Shown here piece after piece: positions 7,430 through 13,861 of a DNA stretch of 14,221 nt (position 1 is its first letter; every line of letters begins with the position of its first letter). The stretch is taken from assembly GCA_016781115.1 (NCBI GenBank), contig JADDQX010000046.1, positions 1-14,221 on the forward strand, given 5' to 3'. A program made the translations under genes and the position numbers. The stretch comes from Actinomycetota bacterium. GTDB taxonomy: Bacteria > Actinomycetota > CADDZG01 > WHSQ01. The notes below the pieces were generated by a model, which saw only the letters and a program-made list of their open reading frames with translations, was not told the origin of the DNA and did not search any database.

Positions 7430-7876
7430 GTGGGACAGTCAGCAGGACGGCTGGCGCGGCCGGCCAGGCTCGCCTTGATGATCGGCCTCCTTGGCGCGTG
7501 GTCGGTCGCGGTTCCCTACGTCGGCAACGCGCTCGGGCTCGACGTGAACGTCCCGGCAGACCTAGAGGTGATCGACCACGTCATCCCCGGCCTCATCGCG
7601 GCGCTCGCTGCAGCCGCCGCGTACGGCTCGCTCCGCCGCGGAACGGCGGGCTCCAGCCTCGCCTACCTCATCGCCCTAGGGGTGAGCCTGCTGGCTGGGC
7701 TCTGGATCACCGCGACCCACATCCCGTTGTTGCTCCAGGCCGCGCGCGGGACCGTCGGATGGCCGCCGGCGCTGTGGCACTCGCTACCCGGGCTCCCGCT
7801 CCCGGTGCTTGCGGTCGCTCTGTACACGCTGTCGCCGCCAGAGGCCGCCCAGGCCGCCGCTTCAGACGCCGGCTAG
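7430..7876 (+). CDS. Small multi-pass membrane protein, unknown function
   Basis: This is a 148-residue protein (GTG start) that I do not recognise. Four hydrophobic segments are visible at about 14-34, 49-68, 76-98 and 118-135, with a basic N-terminus (RLARPAR) pointing to an inside N-terminus. Histidines lie near membrane ends (H50 in IDHVIPGL, H97 in THIPLL, H117 in WHSLPGLP), possibly for a ligand or cofactor, though nothing proves this. The tail is Ala-rich. A longer frame extending back to 7178 is rejected because it has no hydrophobic or compositional support and would overlap the divergent gene. The TAG stop lies inside the end of the ftsH-like gene on the other strand, a 15-nt tail-to-tail overlap. 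Confidence 0.65.
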   Translation: MGQSAGRLARPARLALMIGLLGAWSVAVPYVGNALGLDVNVPADLEVIDHVIPGLIAALAAAAAYGSLRRGTAGSSLAYLIALGVSLLAGLWITATHIPLLLQAARGTVGWPPALWHSLPGLPLPVLAVALYTLSPPEAAQAAASDAG

Positions 7877-10468
7877 TTCGCGGATCTCCTGACCCTCCAA
7901 CGTCTCGCGCTCTGCCAGCGCGGCTGCCACTCGATCCAGAGCATCGCGGCGACGGCGAAGCGTGTCATGCGCTCGCTCCATCGCCTCCATTACCAGCTTC
8001 GAGACCTCGCCGTCGATCCGTTCGAGCGTCTGCTGCGAGTAAGGAAGGTGCGAGCCGTCGGTGAAGCTGAGCGCCCCGAGCGAGTCGGCCATGCCGAGCT
8101 CCACAACCATCTGGCGCGCAAGCTCGGCGACCCTGCGCAGATCGTCGGCGGCCCCGGCGCTTTCGCCAAAGATCGCTTCTTCGGCCGCACGGCCCGCGAG
8201 CAGGACCACCATCTGGTCGATCAGGTCCGACCTGGACTGGATCACGCGATCGCGCGCCTCTAAGTGCCACGAGGCTCCTAGAGCACGCCCACGCGGGATG
8301 ACGGAGACACGGTGCGGGACCCTTCCGCCGGGCACGGTCGCGGCCGCGATCGCGTGGCCGGCCTCGTGGTACGCCACGCGCTTGCGCTCCTCGTCCGAGA
8401 GCACCCTCCCCCGCGAGGAGATACCGAGGCTCGCCCGCTCCAGCGCCTCTTCCAGCAAACGCATCGAGATGAACTCGGCACCTCGCCGGGCCGCGAGCAG
8501 CCCCGCCTCGTTCACGAGGTTCGCGAGCTCCGCTCCCGAAAGCCCCCGTGTCAGCCCGGCCAGATGTTGGAGGTTCACGTCCGGGGCGGCAGGCACGCCT
8601 CGCAAGTGGACGTCGAGGATCGCCTCGCGCGCCGCCCGATCCGGCAGATCGATCATCACGTGGCGGTCGAAGCGTCCTGCCCGGACCAGCGCCGGATCGA
8701 GGATGTCGGGGCGGTTCGTGGCCGCGATCACGATCACACCCGTGCGATGGCCGAATCCATCCAACTCGATGAGGATCTGATTCAAGGTCTGCTCTCGCTC
8801 GCGGTGGCCGTCGAGTGACGCCCCGCGGCGCGCGCCTATCGCGTCGATCTCGTCGATGAAGATGATCGACGGCGCTAGCGACTTCGCCTGCGCGAAGAGG
8901 TCGCGCACCCGCGCGGAGCCCTCGCCCACGAACACCTCGACGAACTCCGTTCCGGCGACGGAGAAGAACGCAGCGTTCGACTCAGTGGCCACTGCACGCG
9001 CGAGAAGGGTCTTCCCGCACCCGGGAGGGCCAGCGAGGAGGTACCCGCGCGGAACGCGGGCGCCGAGGCGCTCGAAGCGCTCCGGGTCGCGCAGGTACTC
9101 CTTTATCTCGGCGAGCTCCTCGATAGCGTCGTCGACGCCTGCCACGTCGATGAAATGCACGCGCTCTGAATCGAGCTGCGTGCGTCCGATGTTGCGATCG
9201 CGCATCGCGAGCCGCCGCTGCCTCTCGGGCGTCTCGAGGATGCGAGTGAGCGCGCCTTCAAGGTCAACCTGCGTAACGCTGTCGCGGCCTCTACGAACGG
9301 CCAAGAGGGCGGCTTCGTTCATCACGCTGGCGAGGTCCGCGCCGGTCATCCCGATCGACCTGGCCGCGACCGCAGCGAGGTTCGCTGACGGTGCGAGCTT
9401 CTTTCCTCTGGCGTGAAGGCGGAGGATCGCCAGCCGCGCGGATTCGTCCGGCGCCTCGAGGCCGACGCCGCGATCGAACCGGCCGGGTCGTAGCAACGCG
9501 GGGTCCAGAACGTCGGGCCGGTTGGTCGCGCCGACGACCACCAAAGCATCGCGGGGTGAAAACCCGTCCATCTCGGCGAGGATCTGGTTGAGAGCTTGTT
9601 CCTGCTCCTGGCGCGCGCCTCCGGCGGTCGAGGACGCTCCACCGCGGCGCCGCCCGACCGAGTCCAGCTCGTCGATGAACACGATGGCAGGCGCGTTCTG
9701 ACGTGCTTGCTTGAAGAGCTCTCGCACCCGAGACGCGCCCACTCCAACGTAGAGCTCCACGAAATCGGAACCCGAGATGGAATAGAAGGCTGCGCCCGCC
9801 TGCCCGGCGAGAGCGCGCGCCATCAACGTCTTGCCGCAGCCCGGCGGCCCGTAGAGCAGGACTCCCTTCGGTAACCGGGCTCCCAACTCAAGGAAACGCT
9901 CCGGATCCGCGAGGAAGTCCGCAACCTCACGCAGCTCCGCCACCGCGGCGTCTTGACCCGCAACGTCACTGAACCCAACGTCGACCTCGCCCGGCTTTAT
10001 CTGACGAGCGCCGCTCCGGATCCCGAAGAGCCCGGTTCCGCTGCGGTAGGAGAGGATCAGGTACACGAAGAGGACCACCAGGATCAGTCCTGGGAGCAGG
10101 AGCGACGCGAGGGCCGCGACGCGCTTGCCGTTCTGTTGATCCACGGTCGTGGCGACCCGCTCTTCCAACAGCAGATCGACGAGCGGCTGAAGGCTCATCT
10201 TCAGATAGGGAGCGTTGTAGGTAGCGACGCTCCCGTCGCGTCGCTCGTAGGTGCCGACGGCGAAGCCGTCCACGTCCAGTAGCTTCGCCGTACGGACGCG
10301 GCCGTCTTGTACGGCCGTCACGAACGTGTCGAGCCGCAGCGGATCGCCCGAGACGTGCGGCCGAGACAACTCCAGGACGCCCAGGTAGGCAACGAGGAGC
10401 ACCACCACCGCGATGAAGGTCCATAGACCGAGACGGCCGCGCGAGCCGCGCGGGGACCGCCGTTTCAT
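7862..10468 (-). CDS. ftsH: FtsH-like membrane protease with two tandem AAA+ modules and an M41 peptidase domain
   Basis: This is an 868-residue protein. TM1 is about 14-33, an extracytoplasmic FtsH-ext-like segment 34-118, TM2 119-141. AAA module 1 (about 165-415) has Walker A GPPGCGKT 207-214, pore YVG 240-242, Walker B IVFIDE 262-267 and second region of homology ATNRPDVLDPALLRPGRFDR 314-333. AAA module 2 (about 437-680) has Walker A GPPGCGKT 480-487, pore FVG 513-515, Walker B IIFIDE 535-540 and ATNRPDILDPALVRAGRFDR 583-602. The M41 domain has zinc motif HEAGH 701-705 and third ligand D776 in GAADDL. Usual FtsH has about 600-650 residues and one AAA module. All ATPase and peptidase residues look intact in both modules, so I infer a membrane-anchored, two-ring, energy-dependent zinc protease. 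GGAG (minus strand, 10477-10474) lies 5 nt before the ATG. Confidence 0.93.
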   Translation of the reverse strand: MKRRSPRGSRGRLGLWTFIAVVVLLVAYLGVLELSRPHVSGDPLRLDTFVTAVQDGRVRTAKLLDVDGFAVGTYERRDGSVATYNAPYLKMSLQPLVDLLLEERVATTVDQQNGKRVAALASLLLPGLILVVLFVYLILSYRSGTGLFGIRSGARQIKPGEVDVGFSDVAGQDAAVAELREVADFLADPERFLELGARLPKGVLLYGPPGCGKTLMARALAGQAGAAFYSISGSDFVELYVGVGASRVRELFKQARQNAPAIVFIDELDSVGRRRGGASSTAGGARQEQEQALNQILAEMDGFSPRDALVVVGATNRPDVLDPALLRPGRFDRGVGLEAPDESARLAILRLHARGKKLAPSANLAAVAARSIGMTGADLASVMNEAALLAVRRGRDSVTQVDLEGALTRILETPERQRRLAMRDRNIGRTQLDSERVHFIDVAGVDDAIEELAEIKEYLRDPERFERLGARVPRGYLLAGPPGCGKTLLARAVATESNAAFFSVAGTEFVEVFVGEGSARVRDLFAQAKSLAPSIIFIDEIDAIGARRGASLDGHREREQTLNQILIELDGFGHRTGVIVIAATNRPDILDPALVRAGRFDRHVMIDLPDRAAREAILDVHLRGVPAAPDVNLQHLAGLTRGLSGAELANLVNEAGLLAARRGAEFISMRLLEEALERASLGISSRGRVLSDEERKRVAYHEAGHAIAAATVPGGRVPHRVSVIPRGRALGASWHLEARDRVIQSRSDLIDQMVVLLAGRAAEEAIFGESAGAADDLRRVAELARQMVVELGMADSLGALSFTDGSHLPYSQQTLERIDGEVSKLVMEAMERAHDTLRRRRDALDRVAAALAERETLEGQEIRELAGV

Positions 10469-10480
10469 GCGATCTCCGCG

Positions 10481-10490
10481 CGGTCCGCTT
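10481..10490 (+). repeat. Direct repeat CGGTCCGCTT, copy 1
   Basis: This 10-base word recurs exactly at 10531-10540, 50 bp away (about five helical turns), both within the divergent intergenic region and flanking the ACTAG inverted repeat. It is a candidate regulator-binding pair, but chance recurrence in GC-rich DNA is possible. Confidence 0.35.
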
Positions 10491-10530
10491 GCTCCGCTCG
10501 GATACTAGGTGCCGTCGACATCTAGTGAAC

Positions 10531-10540
10531 CGGTCCGCTT
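10531..10540 (+). repeat. Direct repeat CGGTCCGCTT, copy 2
   Basis: Second exact copy of the word at 10481-10490. It lies just upstream of the putative minus-strand -35 element of the ftsH-like gene. Confidence 0.35.
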
Positions 10541-10621
10541 TTCATTGTGTAATCATCGCCTAGAACAGCAGGGGATGGGGGCCGGAGCGTGCCCTTTCAA
10601 AGTTGAGAGGAGCTCTATCGC

Positions 10622-11209
10622 ATGACAAGCATCCGCAAACGTATGGGTGTTCTCTTCCTGGGCACGGCGATCCCACTCGTTCTCGCGTCGGCTGCCTACG
10701 CATGTGCGTCGTTGGCGACGCTTTCCATCAACCCGGAGAAGGGTCGTCCCGGAACCACCGTCGCCGGCACCGGCGCTAACTACTGCTCCGACCCTGCCTG
10801 CTCCGACGTCACGATCCACTTCAAGAGCCGCTCGGGACCGGTCCTCGCGACCACGCGCCCCGGTGCTGATCGCCGCATAGCGTTCGAGTTCAAGGTCCCG
10901 CGCGCTGCCGCGGGTTGGTACTCGATCGTCGCGGTCCAGAGCAAGGCCGATGGCTCTCCCGTCGCCGGCACGCCGGGTCGTGACTCCTTCAAGATCACCA
11001 GGCGGGGCTCCGCCGACAGAGGTGGCGTCGCTCCAGTCTGGTTCTCGAACCAGACTCCGCCTTCCGAGTCCCCGGCTCCTTCGGGACTCGAGCTTCCGGT
11101 CTCGACCAGCGCTCTGTTCGCCCTCGCGCTCGCCGGATTCGGCCTCACGTTCGGGCTCGGCGTCTACTGGAAGCTGACGGGCAAGCTCAACGCTCCCGTT
11201 TCCGCTTAA
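10622..11209 (+). CDS. Secreted, C-terminally TM-anchored protein with IPT/TIG-like domain
   Basis: This is a 195-residue protein. The signal peptide is residues 1-27, ending in AYAC (C28), much like AWAC in the gene at 6364-7290. Residues 30-126 form a strand-rich domain beginning SINPEKGRPGTTVAGTG, which is typical of IPT/TIG or similar Ig-like folds, with C55 and C60 in a short disulfide-sized loop and WYSIVAV near the end. A short Pro/Ser linker (about 127-157) leads to a transmembrane helix at 162-184 and a short tail. No LPxTG motif is seen. The strong Shine-Dalgarno AGAGGAG (10606-10612) sits 9 nt before ATG 10622. The gene precedes the large Asp-box/CWB2 gene in the same direction, separated by a hairpin. 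A scaffold or binding role at the surface is inferred; no catalytic motif is visible. Confidence 0.78.
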   Translation: MTSIRKRMGVLFLGTAIPLVLASAAYACASLATLSINPEKGRPGTTVAGTGANYCSDPACSDVTIHFKSRSGPVLATTRPGADRRIAFEFKVPRAAAGWYSIVAVQSKADGSPVAGTPGRDSFKITRRGSADRGGVAPVWFSNQTPPSESPAPSGLELPVSTSALFALALAGFGLTFGLGVYWKLTGKLNAPVSA

Positions 11210-11222
11210 GACCTAGTCCATC

Positions 11223-11262
11223 ACTGGAACGGGCGAGCGTCACATAGCTCTCCCGTTCCAGT
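11223..11262. terminator. Long inverted repeat after the anchored beta-domain gene, terminator-like
   Basis: The arms ACTGGAACGGG (11223-11233) and CCCGTTCCAGT (11252-11262) are perfectly complementary over 11 bp. Inside, GAGC (11235-11238) pairs with GCTC (11247-11250) around an 8-nt loop, with one mismatch between the stems. It begins 13 nt after the TAA at 11209. There is no following T-run, so it is either a T-less terminator of the kind often seen in actinobacteria, an mRNA-processing or stability stem, or partial attenuation before the downstream gene. The remainder of the gap (11263-11391) shows nothing else except the Shine-Dalgarno of the next gene. Confidence 0.6.
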
Positions 11263-11379
11263 CGCGTACGGCGTGAAACGAGGAACCCACATCAGACGCA
11301 GCAGCGGCGGAAACGCCGTCGCGACCGCACACCGGCGACACAGGGCAAACACAACTTCGGCGGCACACGACAGGGGAAT

Positions 11380-11386
11380 GGGAGGG
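11380..11386 (+). promoter_or_regulatory. Shine-Dalgarno deciding TTG start 11392
   Basis: GGGAGGG at 11380-11386 lies 5 nt before TTG 11392. Together with the signal peptide that starts right there, it supports the rare TTG initiator. Confidence 0.6.
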
Positions 11387-11391
11387 ACGCA

Positions 11392-13824
11392 TTGAAAGAT
11401 CTGAGACTGAGACTCGTAGTCGCGCTGGCCACTCTCGGCGCACTGACCGTCGCAGCCATGCCGCTAGGGCAAGCGGCGCCGGGCGATGTGCGGGTCGGTA
11501 AGAACTACCGCATGCAGACCGATCGGAAGGCTTCACGGGCCAAAGATGCGGTCGGGTTGGCGGTCGATCCCAAGGACACGAAGCACATCGTGTCCGTGAA
11601 CACGGACTGGGCCGATCAGGAGTGCGAGTTCCACACATCGTTCGACGGGGGCCGGACGTGGAGGGGCGGCGACCTCCAGGCTCCGGAGGGTTTCCCCGAG
11701 CAGGCTTGCAGCTCCGTAGGCCACGGCGCCAGCGCGATGGAACAGAGCGTCGAGTTCGGCTCGGGCAACAACGTCTACACGACGTTCGCATCCGCCCCCG
11801 ACAGAGCTGCCCAATCCGTCCTGGTGGCGAAATCGACCAACGGCGGCAAGACGTTCCAGGAGGGGAGGATCGCCCTTCCCGGTGGGCCCACCACCGCAAC
11901 AGGCCCGGATTTCCGATTCCCGAAGCTCGTCGTGGACCGCGGGACGAACGGACGAGACACCATCTATCTCTCCGCCTGGGCCACCGGAGGCAACGATCCG
12001 GGCCAGACCCCGTTCGACGACGCGGTTCTCACCATCTCGAGAGACGGCGGTGAGACCTGGTCTGAGTTCATAAGGCTGAACGAGAACGAGCGGGCGATCG
12101 AAGTGACGCAGCCCGTGCTCGGCCGGAACAACGCGGTCTTCGTCGGATGGCGGCAGTTGGGCAACGAGGCCTTCATCAGGGTGGCGAAGGTCACCAACGG
12201 CGGCGCCACCGTCACCCGCGTCAACGCCGTGCCGGTGAAGGGCGCGGTGGACACTCAGAACCAGTACACGCGTTCGAGCTTCCCCCGCCTCGCCTCGGAC
12301 CCTCGCAACGGCAACCTTTACCTCGTGTACAACCAGGGCCCCTTCAACGGGAGCTATCCCGGACAGACCGCGGACCACTTCATCCACCAGGACCTGGACG
12401 TGCTCTTCATCCGGTCCACCGATGACGGTGCCACCTGGTCGGAGCCGAAGCTGATCAACGAGACCGAGATCCCGAACGTGCGACTGACGCAGACACGTCA
12501 TCCGAACATCACGGTCGCTCCCAACGGCAGGATCGACATCGTGTGGCAGGACCGACGTCACTCGTACCGTATGGAGACGTGCTCGAACACGCACAGTCCT
12601 CCCGCCGGCAGCGCACCTTGCTTCGAAGCGCGTCTCGGCGACACGTACTACAGCTCGTCCACGGACAACGGGCAGACGTTCTCGAAGAACCGGCGCGTCA
12701 CCGACCGCTCGATGAACAACGATGTCGGGCTCGACTATCGCTTCGGCACCTACTGGGACTTCGGACCCTGGGCGGAGCCGCTCGGCAACAACAAGATCCT
12801 GTTCGCGTGGATGGAGGCCCGGCTCGGCAACGTCGACAACGACGCTCAAGACATCTTCTTGGCGAAGATGGACCTGTCGCCGCGCGGCGCTCCGCCGGCT
12901 CAACGCCCGCTGTCGCCGAAGCCGGTGGGGATGTCGGTGTCGCTTTCGAAGTTCGTCTACCCCGGTGGTTCGGAGGCCACGCTTGCGTCGACGTTCGCCA
13001 CGCGAAGGTGGAGCCGGGTGGTCATCGCGAATAAGCGCGACGTCCCATCGATCCTGGCTGGAGGAGTTCTCGGCAGGGCCTACCTCGGGCCGGTGCTCCT
13101 GTCGGGCAAGGACGGCCTTCCGGCCGCCGTGAAGGCAGAGGTGCGTAGGCTCGACCCGCTGGGCGCCTACGTGGTCGGTGGCGCCAACAAGCTGTCGCAA
13201 GGTGTCGTGAACGACCTCCAGGCCGCGGGCGTCGCTGCGGAAGAGATCGAGCGCATCGAAGGCGCGGAGCCGGCCGAGACGGCCGCAGCGATCGCCCAGG
13301 AGCTGGACCGCCGAGGAGACCTCGACAGAACCACGAGAACCCCGGCATTCGACGCGGCGATCATCGTGAACCCCGCTCGTCCCGACGCCGTGTCGGCGTC
13401 CGTTCTCGCGGCGAACCGGCGCCTGCCGATCCTGTTCACCAACCAGGATGCCGTGCCGCAAGCGACGAAGGATGCGCTGGCCGCGCTCAACATCGACAAG
13501 ACGCTGGTCATCGGTGGTAGCAACTCCGTCAGCGGGGCGGCGCTGGGCGAGCTTCCGAACCCGGAGAGGCTGGGGTCGAACAAGCTCTATGCGACCTCAC
13601 GTCAGGTCGTCGAAGAGTCGGTCCAGAGAGGCCTTCCCACCAACATCGTGTACGTGGCGGACGGGAAGCGACGCTTCGAGGGCGCGCTCTACGGCGCTAC
13701 GGCAGGACGAGCAGGAGGGCTTTTGCTCCTGGCTCCGGGGGCGAGGCGGGACGCGGCTCTAAAGACGCTCGGCTCACTCGGGCTGACGGGTGGGGTCGAC
13801 CGCCTGATCATGCGCCGAAGCTAG
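11392..13824 (+). CDS. Large secreted protein: Asp-box propeller fused to CWB2 cell-wall-binding repeats
   Basis: This is an 810-residue protein with a TTG start. The signal peptide is residues 1-29 (KDLRLRL then hydrophobic, ending GQAAP). Residues about 45-495 carry at least five Asp-box motifs (about 83, 148, 216, 342 and 423; the last two are variants, STDDGATW and STDNGQTF), indicating a sialidase-like beta-propeller. Residues about 515-810 match three CWB2 repeats (PF04122): VVIANKRDVPSILAGGVLG, YVVGGANKLSQGVVNDL, RIEGAEPAETAAAIA, LVIGGSNSVSG and IVYVADGKRRFEGALYG. CWB2 modules attach proteins to wall polymers in Gram-positive bacteria such as Clostridioides. The canonical R-x-x-G-x-D-R-Y-x-T-A signature is degenerate here. 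No sialidase catalytic set is evident. It probably sits on the cell wall with the propeller outward; the ligand is unknown. Two hairpins follow the TAG. Confidence 0.87.
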   Translation: MKDLRLRLVVALATLGALTVAAMPLGQAAPGDVRVGKNYRMQTDRKASRAKDAVGLAVDPKDTKHIVSVNTDWADQECEFHTSFDGGRTWRGGDLQAPEGFPEQACSSVGHGASAMEQSVEFGSGNNVYTTFASAPDRAAQSVLVAKSTNGGKTFQEGRIALPGGPTTATGPDFRFPKLVVDRGTNGRDTIYLSAWATGGNDPGQTPFDDAVLTISRDGGETWSEFIRLNENERAIEVTQPVLGRNNAVFVGWRQLGNEAFIRVAKVTNGGATVTRVNAVPVKGAVDTQNQYTRSSFPRLASDPRNGNLYLVYNQGPFNGSYPGQTADHFIHQDLDVLFIRSTDDGATWSEPKLINETEIPNVRLTQTRHPNITVAPNGRIDIVWQDRRHSYRMETCSNTHSPPAGSAPCFEARLGDTYYSSSTDNGQTFSKNRRVTDRSMNNDVGLDYRFGTYWDFGPWAEPLGNNKILFAWMEARLGNVDNDAQDIFLAKMDLSPRGAPPAQRPLSPKPVGMSVSLSKFVYPGGSEATLASTFATRRWSRVVIANKRDVPSILAGGVLGRAYLGPVLLSGKDGLPAAVKAEVRRLDPLGAYVVGGANKLSQGVVNDLQAAGVAAEEIERIEGAEPAETAAAIAQELDRRGDLDRTTRTPAFDAAIIVNPARPDAVSASVLAANRRLPILFTNQDAVPQATKDALAALNIDKTLVIGGSNSVSGAALGELPNPERLGSNKLYATSRQVVEESVQRGLPTNIVYVADGKRRFEGALYGATAGRAGGLLLLAPGARRDAALKTLGSLGLTGGVDRLIMRRS

Positions 13825-13832
13825 GGACCGCC

Positions 13833-13850
13833 ACCGCCTCGCCGGGCGGT
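13833..13850. repeat. Small hairpin just after the Asp-box/CWB2 gene
   Basis: ACCGCC (13833-13838), a six-base loop, and GGCGGT (13845-13850) form a short GC-rich stem 9 nt after the TAG. There is no T-run. It may act together with the larger hairpin downstream. Confidence 0.4.
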
Positions 13851-13861
13851 ATGCAGTACCG

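Larger units (their letters stand above)
10469..10621. promoter_or_regulatory. Divergent intergenic region between ftsH-like gene and anchored beta-domain gene
   Basis: This is a 153-nt region between two head-to-head genes. On the minus strand a weak sigma-70-like promoter can be drawn: TTCACT (plus coordinates 10529-10524), 16 nt, TAGTAT (10507-10502), about 33 nt before the ftsH ATG. An inverted repeat ACTAG-N13-CTAGT (10504-10508 and 10522-10526) overlaps both hexamers, and a direct repeat flanks it. This would suit a repressor site, but the match is weak. For the plus-strand gene I see no clear promoter, only a good Shine-Dalgarno, AGAGGAG at 10606-10612. Confidence 0.4.

Noticed and set aside
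7862..10468. Tandem AAA modules as an assembly duplication
   Set aside because: The two modules differ throughout in protein and DNA sequence, including pore loops and linkers, so a recent duplicate or mis-assembly of one copy is not plausible.
11533..13461. Long minus-strand open frame (642 codons) antisense to the Asp-box/CWB2 gene
   Set aside because: Translation is Arg/His/Val-rich with no domain or hydrophobic pattern; it mirrors the codon bias of the real plus-strand gene, as is usual in GC-rich DNA.
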